Origin: Mycobacterium sp. IS-836
Lineage (GTDB): Bacteria > Actinomycetota > Actinomycetes > Mycobacteriales > Mycobacteriaceae
Length of the DNA stretch: 64,000 nucleotides
Direction: 5' to 3'
Assembly: GCF_001954275.1 (NCBI RefSeq)
Contig: NZ_MBEU01000009.1
Coordinates: 62,001 to 126,000, forward strand
A program made the position numbers and the translations under genes. A model generated the notes under the pieces. It was not told where the DNA came from. It saw only the letters and a program-made list of their open reading frames with translations, and made no database searches. Shown here piece by piece: positions 18,044 through 27,013 of the stretch (position 1 is its first letter; each line of letters opens with the position of its first letter).

Positions 18044-18874
18044 CTATTTGGTGTATTCGGATATCACCGCGTCGGAAATCGCGGGCCACACGTCCAGCGC
18101 CCACTCGCCGAAATCGCGGTCCGTGAGTGCCACCAGCGCGAGCTCCGCGTCGGGATCCGCCCAGATAAAGCCGCCCGCCTGGCCGAAATGCCCGTACGTT
18201 CGCGCCGAATTCCGGCCGCCCGTCCAGTGCGGCGATTTCGAATCCCGGATCTCGAAGCCCAGCCCCCAATCGTTGGGCCGCTGCACCCCGTACCCGGGCA
18301 GCACGCCGTCCAGGCCGGGAAATTGCACCGTCGTGGCCTCGTCGTGCAGCTGCGCCGACACCGTCGCCGGGCGCAGCAGGTCACCGGCGAAGGCGGCCAG
18401 GTCCGCCACCGTGGACGTCGCCCCGAACCCGGCCTCCAACGCCCCGCCGTCCAGCCGGGTCGTCGCCATCGCCAGCGGCTCGCACACCGCCTCGGTCAGG
18501 TAGCGGCCGAACTCGATCCCCGACTCTCGCTCCACGGTCTCGGCCAACACGGTGAAGCCGTAGTTGGAGTAGATGCGCCGGGCGCCGGGCTTGGCCAGCG
18601 CGCGGTCGGTATGCATCGCCAGTCCGGACGCGTGCGCCAGCAGATGGCGAACCGTGGAACCGGGCGGCCCGGCCGGGGTCTCCAGGTCGACGACGCCCTC
18701 CTCGATCGCGACGTGCACGGCCCGCGCGACCAACGGTTTGGTGACCGACGCCAGCACGAAAACCTGCTTGGTGTCCCCGTGGGTGTCCAGCACCCCGTCG
18801 GGCCCGACCACCGCGGCGGCGGCATTGGCCACCGGCCAATCGGCGAGCAGGCCGAGAGCGTCGCGGGCCGCCAT
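18044..18874 (-). CDS. Serine beta-lactamase-like hydrolase (Rv2257c-like)
   Basis: 276 aa, class C beta-lactamase/esterase fold. The catalytic motifs are present: SVTK (SxxK, near residue 48), YSN (YxN, near 115) and HFGQAGG replacing the KTG box near 236. There is no signal peptide, so it is probably cytosolic and more likely an esterase or amide hydrolase than a resistance enzyme. The ATG at 18874 overlaps the stop of the upstream methyltransferase gene (TGATG), so the two form an operon as Rv2258c-Rv2257c do. The natural substrate is unknown. Confidence 0.89.
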   Translation of the reverse strand: MAARDALGLLADWPVANAAAAVVGPDGVLDTHGDTKQVFVLASVTKPLVARAVHVAIEEGVVDLETPAGPPGSTVRHLLAHASGLAMHTDRALAKPGARRIYSNYGFTVLAETVERESGIEFGRYLTEAVCEPLAMATTRLDGGALEAGFGATSTVADLAAFAGDLLRPATVSAQLHDEATTVQFPGLDGVLPGYGVQRPNDWGLGFEIRDSKSPHWTGGRNSARTYGHFGQAGGFIWADPDAELALVALTDRDFGEWALDVWPAISDAVISEYTK

Positions 18875-19932
18875 CACTTCCTGGCGATGTAGTAGTTGTT
18901 CAGCGGGTCGCCCTCGATCTCGGTCACCCGCACGTCGCCGAAACCGGCGTCGGCGAGCATCGAGGTGGCCAGCTGCGTTCCCCACGCCGTGCCCAGCCCG
19001 GCGCCATCCAGCGCCAGCGACACCGTCATGCAATGCATCAGCGAGACCGTGTAGAGATAGGTGCTCATCGGGACGTCGACGTTCTCCTCGAGCCGGCTCG
19101 ATGCCTTGACGTCGGCCATCAAGAAGACACCGCCAGGCCGCAGCGCTTGGTAGATGTTCTCCAGCACCCGCGCCGGCTGCGCCTGGTCGTGGATGGCGTC
19201 GAACACGGTGATGACGTCGTAGGCCTCGTGCTTGTCCAGCCGCGCCAGATCGTGGCTTTCGAAGGTCGCGTTCGTCAGGCCGAGGCGAGCCGCCTCGGCG
19301 ACACCGGTTGCGATGGCCTCGCCGGAGAAGTCGATGCCGGTGAACCGGCTCGCCGGAAACGCCTGTGCCATCACGTTTATCGCGTGCCCGCTGCCGCAGC
19401 CGAAATCGGCCACGTCGGCCCCGGCGCGCAGGCGTTCCGGCAGGCCGTCGACCAACGGCAGCACGACGTCGACGAGCGCGATGTCGAACACGGCGGCGCT
19501 CTGCTCTGCCATCAGCGCGTGGAAGCGCGGGAATTCGCTATACGGCAGCCCGCCGCCCTCGCGAAAGCAGCCGACGATTTTCTGCTCGATCTCGCCAAGT
19601 TGGGGAACGAACAGCGCAACCAGGGCGAGGTTGTGCGGTCCGGCGGCGCGGGTGAGGGTTGCCGCGCGGTGGGCGGGCAACGAATAGGTGGCGTCGGCGG
19701 CGTCGTAGTCGACGACGTGCCCGGTGGTCATGCCCGCCAGCCACTCCCGGACGTAGCGCTCGTTGAGGCCCGCGGCCTCGGCGATTTGCGTGCTGCTGGC
19801 GGGCGGCAGCCCGGCCATCGCGTCCAGCAGTCCGGTCTGATGCCCGATGCTCAGCAGGATGGTGAGACTGGCGCCGTCGATGGCCGCAACCATTCGCTCG
19901 GCGAAGTCTTCGGCGGTCTCGGGTGCCGTCAT
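18874..19932 (-). CDS. SAM-dependent methyltransferase (Rv2258c-like)
   Basis: 352 aa, nearly the length of Rv2258c. An N-terminal winged-helix/dimerisation region (about 1-110) is followed by a Rossmann methyltransferase domain with SAM motif [15 protein letters not shown] (about 178-191) and acidic [11 protein letters not shown]. The M. tuberculosis protein binds SAM, but its methyl acceptor is unknown. The ATG at 19932 gives the family N-terminus [10 protein letters not shown]. It is divergent from mscR with only 32 bases between the starts, so the two promoters overlap. Confidence 0.9.
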   Translation of the reverse strand: MTAPETAEDFAERMVAAIDGASLTILLSIGHQTGLLDAMAGLPPASSTQIAEAAGLNERYVREWLAGMTTGHVVDYDAADATYSLPAHRAATLTRAAGPHNLALVALFVPQLGEIEQKIVGCFREGGGLPYSEFPRFHALMAEQSAAVFDIALVDVVLPLVDGLPERLRAGADVADFGCGSGHAINVMAQAFPASRFTGIDFSGEAIATGVAEAARLGLTNATFESHDLARLDKHEAYDVITVFDAIHDQAQPARVLENIYQALRPGGVFLMADVKASSRLEENVDVPMSTYLYTVSLMHCMTVSLALDGAGLGTAWGTQLATSMLADAGFGDVRVTEIEGDPLNNYYIARK

Positions 19933-19964
19933 GGTCAGCGACGCTACACCGTAGGTTGGACGCC

Positions 19965-21050
19965 ATGAGTCAGACAGTGCGCGGCGTGATTTCACGAAAA
20001 AAGGGCGAACCCGTCGAGCTGGTGGACATCGTCGTCCCGGACCCCGGGCCCGGTGAGGCCGTGGTCGACGTCATCGCCTGCGGGGTGTGCCACACCGACC
20101 TGACCTACCGCGAAGGCGGCATCAACGACGAGTACCCGTTCCTGCTCGGCCATGAAGCCGCGGGCACGGTCGAGGCGGTCGGGCCGGGCGTGACCGCCGT
20201 CGAGCCGGGCGACTTCGTGATCCTGAACTGGCGTGCGGTGTGCGGGCAGTGCCGGGCCTGCAAGCGTGGCCGGCCGCGCCTCTGCTTCGACACCTTCAAC
20301 GCCGAGCAGAAGATGACGCTGACCGACGGCACCGAACTCACCCCGGCGCTGGGCATCGGGGCGTTCGCCGACAAGACACTGGTGGCGGCCGGTCAATGCA
20401 CGAAGGTCGATCCTGCGGCCGATCCGGCGGTCGCAGGCCTGCTGGGTTGCGGGGTGATGGCCGGCATTGGCGCGGCGATCAATACGGGCGCGGTCGAGCG
20501 TAACGACACCGTCGCGGTGATCGGCTGCGGCGGCGTGGGCGACGCCGCGGTTGCCGGTGCCGCGCTGGTCGGCGCCCGGCGGATCATCGCCGTCGACACC
20601 GACAACGCTAAGTTGGAGTTGGCGCGCAAGTTCGGCGCCACCCACACCGTCAACGCCCGCGAATTCGACGTCGTCAAGACCATCCAGGACCTCACCGACG
20701 GCTTCGGCGCCAACGTGGTGATCGACGCGGTCGGTCGTCCCGAGACGTGGAAGCAGGCGTTCTACGCCCGCGATCTTGCGGGCACCGTGGTGCTGGTGGG
20801 TGTTCCGACTCCAGACATGCTTTTGGAGATGCCGCTGGTGGACTTCTTCTCCCACGGCGGGTCACTGAAGTCGTCGTGGTACGGCGATTGCCTGCCCGAG
20901 CGCGACTTCCCCACCCTGATCGACCTCTACCTGCAGGGCCGACTTCCCTTGGAGCAGTTCGTCTCCGAGCGCATCGGGCTCGGCGACATCGAGGAAGCCT
21001 TCCACAAGATGCACGAAGGCAAGGTGCTGCGTTCAGTGGTGATGCTCTGA
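19965..21050 (+). CDS. mscR: S-nitrosomycothiol reductase / mycothiol-dependent formaldehyde dehydrogenase
   Basis: 361 aa, exactly the length of M. tuberculosis MscR (Rv2259). This zinc- and NAD-dependent medium-chain dehydrogenase reduces S-nitrosomycothiol and oxidises the formaldehyde-mycothiol adduct, protecting against nitrosative and aldehyde stress. Catalytic zinc ligands are Cys42 (GVCHTD) and His63-Glu64 (LGHE); the structural zinc Cys cluster is [15 protein letters not shown]; the NAD motif is [12 protein letters not shown]. The ATG at 19965 gives MSQTVRGVI. The stop overlaps the next start (TGATG), coupling it to the MBL-fold gene. Confidence 0.95.
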   Translation: MSQTVRGVISRKKGEPVELVDIVVPDPGPGEAVVDVIACGVCHTDLTYREGGINDEYPFLLGHEAAGTVEAVGPGVTAVEPGDFVILNWRAVCGQCRACKRGRPRLCFDTFNAEQKMTLTDGTELTPALGIGAFADKTLVAAGQCTKVDPAADPAVAGLLGCGVMAGIGAAINTGAVERNDTVAVIGCGGVGDAAVAGAALVGARRIIAVDTDNAKLELARKFGATHTVNAREFDVVKTIQDLTDGFGANVVIDAVGRPETWKQAFYARDLAGTVVLVGVPTPDMLLEMPLVDFFSHGGSLKSSWYGDCLPERDFPTLIDLYLQGRLPLEQFVSERIGLGDIEEAFHKMHEGKVLRSVVML

Positions 21051-21673
21051 TGGTGGGCATCGACCACGTGGTGACGTCGGGTGTGTTCGAACTCGACGGC
21101 GGCAGTTGGGAAGTCGACAACAACATCTGGCTCGTTGGCGACAACTCCAATGTCGTGGTGTTCGACGCCGCTCACGACGCGGCGCCGATCGTCGATGCCG
21201 TAGCCGGTCGCCATGTCGTGGCGGTGGTGTGCACGCATGGCCACAACGACCACGTGACGGTCGCTCCCGAACTCGGCGACAGACTCGATGCGCCGGTGCT
21301 GCTGCATCCCGCCGACGAAGTGCTGTGGCGAATGACCCACCCGGACAAGGACTTCCGTTCGATATCCGACGGCGAGACCTTGGCCGTGGGTGGCACGGAA
21401 TTGCGGGCCATGCACACGCCGGGCCACTCACCGGGATCGGTGTGTTGGTATGCGCACGACCTGGGCGTGGTGTTCAGTGGCGACACCCTGTTCTCCGGCG
21501 GCCCCGGCGCGACCGGGCGCTCGTACTCCGACTTCCCGACGATCCTGCAGTCAATCTCCGAGCGGCTCGGCAAGCTGCCCGGCGAGACCGTCGTGCACAC
21601 CGGCCATGGCGACAGCACCACAATCGGCGACGAGATCGTCCACTACGAGGAATGGGTGGCGCGCGGGCACTAG
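21050..21673 (+). CDS. Metallo-beta-lactamase-fold hydrolase (Rv2260-like)
   Basis: 207 aa. The metal motif HGHNDH (HxHxDH) is near residue 61, followed by a distal His (TPGHSPGSV) and Asp (VVFSGDTLF), the ligand set of glyoxalase II-type hydrolases. Translational overlap with mscR suggests it hydrolyses the thioester made in the same pathway, such as S-formylmycothiol; this is inference from context. Cytosolic. Its start overlaps the mscR stop by one base, matching the Rv2259-Rv2260 arrangement. Confidence 0.9.
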   Translation: MVGIDHVVTSGVFELDGGSWEVDNNIWLVGDNSNVVVFDAAHDAAPIVDAVAGRHVVAVVCTHGHNDHVTVAPELGDRLDAPVLLHPADEVLWRMTHPDKDFRSISDGETLAVGGTELRAMHTPGHSPGSVCWYAHDLGVVFSGDTLFSGGPGATGRSYSDFPTILQSISERLGKLPGETVVHTGHGDSTTIGDEIVHYEEWVARGH

Positions 21674-21796
21674 GTGTTTGGCGTCGGATCGAATCCGGTC
21701 GTCACATCTGCCGCAGGAGTCCCTCCGCCAGGCGAGGCTCTCTGTGCCCACCTCATAGCGACAACCACAAAGCTTGTCCCCTTCTCCAGCCACGAT

Positions 21797-22363
21797 TTAT
21801 ACGTATCGCCTCACGCGCTCGCAGTACTGAAGGTATTCCTGGCCATAATGGTCGCGCATGAACTCTTCCTCACGCAGTATCTGGCGGTGGAACAGCGCGA
21901 GCCCGCCGGCGAGGAACGCCAACGGTATCCAGTTGGGGAAGGCGAGGAACTCACCGATCAAGATCAGCGCGCCGCCGACATAGATCGGGTTGCGGCTGAC
22001 CGAAAAGATGCCCGTGGTGACCAATTCGTCGGGGTGATCAACGTCGATGCCGACGCGGAAGCTGCGGCCGAACGAGACCAGGCTGGCCACCAGGACCGAC
22101 AATCCGCCAAGGCATAGCGTGACCCCCGCCCACGCCGCGGCATTCGAATGAAAGAACCGCTGCCCGCTCACGATCGGCCAGCCGAAGGCCGCGGCAAAGA
22201 CCGTGTAGAAGTAAAACAGCGCGACGGGCGGAATCAGAAAGTCCGTCTTATCGATGTTCCCGAAATGCATTGCCTGCGTTCCGGTTCGGCGCAGCAGGAA
22301 GACTCTCGTCAGCACGATGGCAAGCAACGCCACCAGGGCCGACGCGGCGAAATATCCCGGCAT
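21797..22363 (-). CDS. Membrane methyltransferase, isoprenylcysteine/phospholipid methyltransferase type
   Basis: 188 aa with four to five membrane helices. The C-terminal signature VTTGIFSVSRNPIYVGG and the final ILREEEFMRDHYGQEY...RVRRY block are those of ICMT/PEMT-type integral membrane SAM methyltransferases (PF04140/PF04191). The substrate is unknown; bacterial members methylate lipids, prenyl alcohols or small molecules. An AGAGGAG ribosome site lies about 10 bases upstream of the ATG. It is divergent from a TetR gene across a 47-base gap holding an inverted repeat, so it is probably that regulator's target. Confidence 0.86.
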   Translation of the reverse strand: MPGYFAASALVALLAIVLTRVFLLRRTGTQAMHFGNIDKTDFLIPPVALFYFYTVFAAAFGWPIVSGQRFFHSNAAAWAGVTLCLGGLSVLVASLVSFGRSFRVGIDVDHPDELVTTGIFSVSRNPIYVGGALILIGEFLAFPNWIPLAFLAGGLALFHRQILREEEFMRDHYGQEYLQYCERVRRYV

Positions 22364-22401
22364 CGTGATCGCATCTCCTCTCTGAGTGGTTTGATACCAT
22401 C

Positions 22402-22418
22402 CTAGGTGTTATGCCTAG
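22402..22418. promoter_or_regulatory. Inverted repeat operator candidate overlapping a regulator start
   Basis: CTAGG (22402-22406) and CCTAG (22414-22418) are perfect arms around a 7-base spacer that contains the ATG at 22411. If the ATG at 22423 is the real start, the repeat lies in the leader. It is between the divergent ICMT-like and TetR genes and is a likely autoregulation site. Confidence 0.5.
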
Positions 22419-23229
22419 TAAGATGTCAACAGTCGATGAATTCCAGGTGCCGCCCGACCTGGTGGACGCGGCGATCCGGGCCGCGGAGCAGTGCGGTCGG
22501 CCGGTGGCCGAAGTGTCACTGGGCACGCTCGCCGAGACGGCCGGGATGTCGCGCAGCACGCTGCTGCGCAGGATCGGGGGATCGCGGCGGGCGTTGGACG
22601 AGGCGGTTCGCGAAGCCGGCGTCGATCCCGGCGGGCGGCCGGTGCGCGAACGCGCCATTGAAGCCGGGGCCTGGTTGATCAGCGATCGCGGGCTCGCGTC
22701 GGTGACGCTGGAATCCGTTGCCGAGTCGGCGAGTTGCTCGGTGGCGAGCTTGCAGGCCATATTCGGCACTCGCGACCGACTGTTCGGAGCGATTTACCAG
22801 CGTTACAGTCCGCTGAGCGATCTGGCCCTTCTGTTTGCCGACGAAACCGCGCGCGTCGAGGACACGGTGGCGAGCTTTTACGCGGTGATGGCGGCTGGTC
22901 TGGCCCGCGAACCGCGGGTGGCTCCCGCAATGCTGGCTGACCTGCTGGCGAACCCGCATGGGCCCGTGACCACGGTCTTCGCCGACTACTTTCCTCGTGA
23001 CTTCGCCACCGTCGGAGGATGGCTGCATCGGCAGGTGGCCGCGGGCACGATCCGCGACATTCCGATCCCCCTGTTGATAGAGCAACTGACCGGACCCCTG
23101 TTAGCCCACGTATTGATGCTTCCCGCTGCGGGCCAGCCGGGTTGGGAGATGCCTCAACCCGAGCAAGTGTGCGAAGCATTCACGGCCATGTTCCTTAATG
23201 CCGTTGGGGCAGAAGGCAGCACGCAATGA
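22411..23229 (+). CDS. TetR-like regulator with an extra N-terminal HTH segment
   Basis: 272 aa, longer than usual (about 190-220). Two helix-turn-helix-like stretches are visible: VSLGTLAETAGMSRSTLLRRIGG near residue 35 and VTLESVAESASCSVASLQAIFG near 98, the second being the canonical TetR position before the ligand domain. The doubled N-terminus could come from duplication of the DNA-binding part. A second ATG at 22423 (MSTVDEF) is possible. Divergent from the ICMT-like methyltransferase, with an inverted repeat at the start, so it is likely that gene's repressor. Confidence 0.83.
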   Translation: MPSKMSTVDEFQVPPDLVDAAIRAAEQCGRPVAEVSLGTLAETAGMSRSTLLRRIGGSRRALDEAVREAGVDPGGRPVRERAIEAGAWLISDRGLASVTLESVAESASCSVASLQAIFGTRDRLFGAIYQRYSPLSDLALLFADETARVEDTVASFYAVMAAGLAREPRVAPAMLADLLANPHGPVTTVFADYFPRDFATVGGWLHRQVAAGTIRDIPIPLLIEQLTGPLLAHVLMLPAAGQPGWEMPQPEQVCEAFTAMFLNAVGAEGSTQ

Positions 23230-23269
23230 CACGCGTCAAATGCAGCTTTCTCCATACACCGACAAGGGC

Positions 23270-23974
23270 TCAGTGTCCCTCGAGGATCCGTCGCTTCTCG
23301 GATTCGAACTCGCTTTCCGTCAATGCCCCGGAATCCCGCAGTGCCGCTAGCGTTTTCATCCGCTCTAACCGAACGCCCTGATCGCTGGGCTCATACGGTC
23401 TAGGCTCATGCACCGCCACGAAAGCCGCCGCGGCCTTGCGCCGGGTGCGCGACAACCACAGGCCCGACACGATCGAATCGACCAGCCCCACAACGAATAC
23501 GGCCACGAACACCCACACCAGGTAGCCGTAGGAGCTCTTGTGCCCGAAGGCAAGTCGCGGCTCGATGAAACCGTTGACCTTGCCATCCGTCGTGACGTTG
23601 TAGGTCCCGGCGGCGGGAATCTGAGCAACCCACACCCGCACATGTGCGTCGTTGTTGACCGTCGTTGTGCTGCCGATGTTTTCCGTCACCACGGGCTGTG
23701 CTACCCCCTCGGGCGGCGAGATCGTGACGCCGAGCGGCGGCACGGGCAGACCACCATTGGGCCCGCCGATCACCACGGTGTGGAAGCTGACGGTGACTTC
23801 CCCGGCGGGCAGGCTCAGGCTGCCCGACCCCGGGATCGCCACTTCGCCGTAGGCGTCGTATTTGTCCAGGAAGAACGCGTTGAGCACCAGCGAGACGATG
23901 AAGCCGGCCACCGCGACGACCATCGTCACGATGGCCCCGGCGAGCGAGATTTTTGCGAGCCGCCTGCTGCTCAT
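23270..23974 (-). CDS. Membrane protein with C-terminal SHOCT domain
   Basis: 234 aa. One N-terminal membrane helix (about 10-35), an extracytoplasmic beta-rich domain (about 40-145, with repeated VTVSFHTVVIGG and VTTDGKVNGFI segments), a second helix (about 150-172), and a cytosolic tail ending in a SHOCT motif (RLERMKTLAALRDSGALTESEF). SHOCT segments are short oligomerisation or docking modules. The ATG at 23974 overlaps the lnt stop (ATGA), so the two are translationally coupled. The function is unknown; coupling to lnt suggests an envelope role. Confidence 0.85.
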   Translation of the reverse strand: MSSRRLAKISLAGAIVTMVVAVAGFIVSLVLNAFFLDKYDAYGEVAIPGSGSLSLPAGEVTVSFHTVVIGGPNGGLPVPPLGVTISPPEGVAQPVVTENIGSTTTVNNDAHVRVWVAQIPAAGTYNVTTDGKVNGFIEPRLAFGHKSSYGYLVWVFVAVFVVGLVDSIVSGLWLSRTRRKAAAAFVAVHEPRPYEPSDQGVRLERMKTLAALRDSGALTESEFESEKRRILEGH

Positions 23975-25467
23975 TCAGGCAGTGTGTCACCGCGGGGCAT
24001 GCGGTGCCAGCGAAACACCGCGGCCCCGACAACCACGAACGCCGCCACCGGCACCCAGTCGCCCAGCCGTTGGTACGCCGTCGCATTCGATCCCAACGGC
24101 ACGCCGACGACGGTCACACCCCGAAAGTCCGATGAAAGCCACGCCAGTCGGCGACCGCGCGCGTCGAACGCCGAACTGTCCCCGGACAATCCAACGTGCA
24201 CGGCGGGGCGGCCCGCCTCGACGGCGCGGACCGCCGGCTGCGCGGCCAGCTGCGGCTGCGCCCAACTGCCCTGGAACGACGAGGTCGAGCTTTGATACAC
24301 CAGCAGCCCCGCACCCAGTGCAGCCTCGCGCCGCGCGAGGTCGGAGAACGTTGCCTCGTAGCTGATTAACGGTCCGATGGACACGGCGCCGACGGGCAGT
24401 ACGACCGGCCCGGTGCCGCGCTGCCGGTCCTCGCCGGCGGCCTTGCTGTGGCGGGTGGCCCAGCCGAAAAGAGGTCGCAGCGGCACATATTCGCCGAACG
24501 GCACCAGCCGGGTCTTCCGGTAGCTGCCCAACGATCCGTGCTCGCCGATGAGCACCGCCGACTTGTAGATCCCGCCGCCCGGAGCGGGCGCATCGACGTT
24601 GACCAACAGGTCCGCGCCCACCCGGCGCGACAGCTCGGCGAGCCGAGCCAGCAGCTCGGGATGGCTGGCGAGGTCATGCCCCACGCTGCTTTCGCCCCAG
24701 ACCACCAAGTCGGGTCGCTGGCCAGCGACAGCCGCGGTGAGCGCCTCGCTGGCCGCCAGCCGGGCATCGGAATCGGCAATGTCGCCGGGCTGCACCAACG
24801 CGACCCGCAGCGTTGAACCGCCGACCGGCGCGGGCCCCAGCAGATACCACACGGGACCCACCGCCGCACACGCCAGCGCGGCCGCCACCGCGACGAGCCG
24901 ACCCGGTACCTCCCGGTGCACGATCACGCCGGCGATAGCGGTATTACAAGCAGCCACAACAAAACTCGTCAGCCACACCCCGCCCAACGACACCGACGCC
25001 AGCGTGACCGGCTGGCCGGATTGTGACGCGCCCAGCGATGCCCACGGACCGCCCAGCCATGGCAGCGACCGCACCGCCTCGGCCGCCACCCACGCGCTGG
25101 GCAACACGACCAGGGCGGCGGCCGTGCGGCCGACGGTGGCGGGCGGCGCCAATAACCGATGCACGAACCACCCCCACGGCAGCCAGAGCGCGCCGAACCC
25201 GACGGCCAGCGGAACCACCAGCGGACCGATGCTGGTCACCAACCAGTACTGGTTAACCAGCACGAACCCGCCGAGACCCCACCCCGCCCGCGCGGACGCC
25301 TGCCACCCCGAAGGCGCCGCCCGCATCAGCAACAGCAGCGGGACCATGCCGAACCAGGCCAACCACCACCAGGACGGCGCCGGAAAAGCCAGCGCGGGCA
25401 GCGCGCCGGCGGCCAATGCGGCGGCCCAGCCGCGAACGCGCTGTCGACAAGCCGACACAAAGAGCAC
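23971..25467 (-). CDS. lnt: Apolipoprotein N-acyltransferase homologue with active-site Cys replaced by Ser
   Basis: 498 aa: an N-terminal block of about six membrane helices (1-210) and a nitrilase-like domain (220-470). Lnt uses a Glu-Lys-Cys triad to N-acylate the lipid-modified Cys of lipoproteins. Glu259 (VVWGESSVG) and Lys318 (YRKTRLVPFGEYVPLR) are present, but the nucleophile position in the usual CYE motif reads SYE (Ser369), so normal activity is doubtful. In M. tuberculosis the locus is split into Rv2262c and Rv2261c; here it is one intact frame. The main mycobacterial Lnt activity is usually credited to the Ppm1 N-terminal domain encoded elsewhere. GTG start at 25467, divergent from the SDR gene. 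Confidence 0.9.
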   Translation of the reverse strand: MLFVSACRQRVRGWAAALAAGALPALAFPAPSWWWLAWFGMVPLLLLMRAAPSGWQASARAGWGLGGFVLVNQYWLVTSIGPLVVPLAVGFGALWLPWGWFVHRLLAPPATVGRTAAALVVLPSAWVAAEAVRSLPWLGGPWASLGASQSGQPVTLASVSLGGVWLTSFVVAACNTAIAGVIVHREVPGRLVAVAAALACAAVGPVWYLLGPAPVGGSTLRVALVQPGDIADSDARLAASEALTAAVAGQRPDLVVWGESSVGHDLASHPELLARLAELSRRVGADLLVNVDAPAPGGGIYKSAVLIGEHGSLGSYRKTRLVPFGEYVPLRPLFGWATRHSKAAGEDRQRGTGPVVLPVGAVSIGPLISYEATFSDLARREAALGAGLLVYQSSTSSFQGSWAQPQLAAQPAVRAVEAGRPAVHVGLSGDSSAFDARGRRLAWLSSDFRGVTVVGVPLGSNATAYQRLGDWVPVAAFVVVGAAVFRWHRMPRGDTLPE

Positions 25468-25505
25468 ACTAAGACGGGGCTCATACCGAGTAAGGAGTGA
25501 TACGC

Positions 25506-26462
25506 ATGGCCAAGGATCTCGTCGCCACCGTGCCAGACCTGACGGGGAAGCTGGCGATCATCACCGGGGCCAACAGCGGGCTGGGATTCGGGCTGGCCAG
25601 GCGGCTGTCCGCGGCCGGCGCCGACGTCGTCATGGCGATCCGCAACCGCGCCAAAGGGGAAAAGGCGATCGAAGAAATCCGCGCCACGGTTCCCGACGCC
25701 AAATTGACCATCAAGCCTCTCGACCTGTCGTCGCTGGCCTCCGTCGCCACCTTGGCCGAACAACTCAACGCCGAGGGCCGCCCGATCGACATCCTGATCA
25801 ACAACGCCGGGGTGATGACGCCGCCGGAACGCGACACCACCGTCGACGGCTTCGAATTGCAGTTCGGTAGTAACCATCTCGGGCACTTCGCGCTCACCGC
25901 GCGCTTGCTGCCGCTGCTGCGCGCCGCCCCGAAAGCCCGCGTCGTCTCGCTGAGCAGCCTCGCGGCTCGGCAGAGCGGCAAGATCCACTTCGACGACCTG
26001 CAGTTCGAAAAGTCGTACGCGGCGATGTCGGCCTACGGGCAGTCCAAGCTGGCGGTGTTGATGTTCGCTCGCGAGCTGGACAAGCGCAGCCGCGCGGGCG
26101 GCTGGGGCATCGTGTCCAATGCCGCGCATCCCGGCCTGACCAAGACCAATCTGCAGATCGCCGGCCCGTCGCATGGCCGCGAAAAGCCGGCCCTGATGGA
26201 GCGGCTGTACAAGCTGTCCTGGCGTTTCACGCCGTTCCTGTGGCAAGAGATCGACGAGGGCATCCTGCCGGCCCTATACGCGGCCGCCGCGCCGCATGCC
26301 GAGGGCGGTGCGTTCTACGGGCCCAGCGGTTTCTATGAGGCCGCTGGGGGCGGTGTGGCGCTGGCGAAGGTCCCCGCAAACGCCAAGAACGACGACGACA
26401 GCGCGCGGCTGTGGGAGATTTCCGAACAACTCACCGGCGTGAGCTTTCCGAAGCCGAACTAA
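25506..26462 (+). CDS. Short-chain dehydrogenase/reductase (Rv2263-like)
   Basis: 318 aa, one residue longer than Rv2263. NAD(P) motif TGANSGLG (about 19-26), NNAG near 100, and the catalytic YxxxK in [10 protein letters not shown] with an upstream Ser (SLSSLA). Similar enzymes act on lipids or retinol-like alcohols; the substrate is unknown. The ATG at 25506 has AAGGAG 8 bases upstream; an in-frame GTG at 25497 overlaps that ribosome site and is rejected. Divergent from lnt across 38 bases. Confidence 0.92.
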   Translation: MAKDLVATVPDLTGKLAIITGANSGLGFGLARRLSAAGADVVMAIRNRAKGEKAIEEIRATVPDAKLTIKPLDLSSLASVATLAEQLNAEGRPIDILINNAGVMTPPERDTTVDGFELQFGSNHLGHFALTARLLPLLRAAPKARVVSLSSLAARQSGKIHFDDLQFEKSYAAMSAYGQSKLAVLMFARELDKRSRAGGWGIVSNAAHPGLTKTNLQIAGPSHGREKPALMERLYKLSWRFTPFLWQEIDEGILPALYAAAAPHAEGGAFYGPSGFYEAAGGGVALAKVPANAKNDDDSARLWEISEQLTGVSFPKPN

Positions 26463-26622
26463 CAACCGGCACAACGCTTTTCGCCAGCGCCCGGCGGCAC
26501 CAGACCGCACCTGGCGCTGGTCAGGCGCTAAACAATCGCATCGCTGAGAGTTTCGACGCAGCGCTGCGAGGGGAACCCCCATCAGAACCGTCGAGACTGC
26601 AACTCGGAAGGGGGTAGCCGCC

Positions 26623-27012
26623 ATGAGCGTGCAGGACGACAAAGACGCTGGTCAAGAAGAAGGCCAGCAGATGACTGAGAAACCGGAGCCCGACGAGGAG
26701 CAAAAGGAAAAGGCCGCCGAAATGATGACGGCCTACGAAGACCGGCCCACCCTGGTGCTGCCCGGCACCAGTGGAATGGTCTCTGGCACGGCGGTCAACG
26801 ACTGGCTCGACGACGAGGGCAACCCGAAAGGCGACGCGGAAGGCGACACCGAAGCCCGAGCCGAGAATCAGGGCGAGGACCGAGCCGAGAATCAGGGCGA
26901 GGACGAAGGCGACGACAACCTCGGCAAGCAAGAGCAGATCGACAAGGACAAAGCCTTCAACGAGGAACTTCGCGAAGCCGCAAAACAGGAGAACAAGGGC
27001 GAAAAGCGCTGA
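26623..27012 (+). CDS. Small, highly charged acidic protein of unknown function
   Basis: 129 aa, rich in Glu, Asp, Lys and Gln, with almost no hydrophobic core and no signal peptide, so probably disordered and cytosolic. A central segment (YEDRPTLVLPGTSGMVSGTAVNDWLDDEGNP, about 38-69, cited in part) is more conventional. It is followed by a direct duplication of (R)AENQGED near residues 79-94. A GGAAGGGGG ribosome site precedes the ATG at 26623. It converges on the Hsp70-like gene with one base between the stops. Function unknown. Confidence 0.75.
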   Translation: MSVQDDKDAGQEEGQQMTEKPEPDEEQKEKAAEMMTAYEDRPTLVLPGTSGMVSGTAVNDWLDDEGNPKGDAEGDTEARAENQGEDRAENQGEDEGDDNLGKQEQIDKDKAFNEELREAAKQENKGEKR

Positions 27013-27013
27013 G

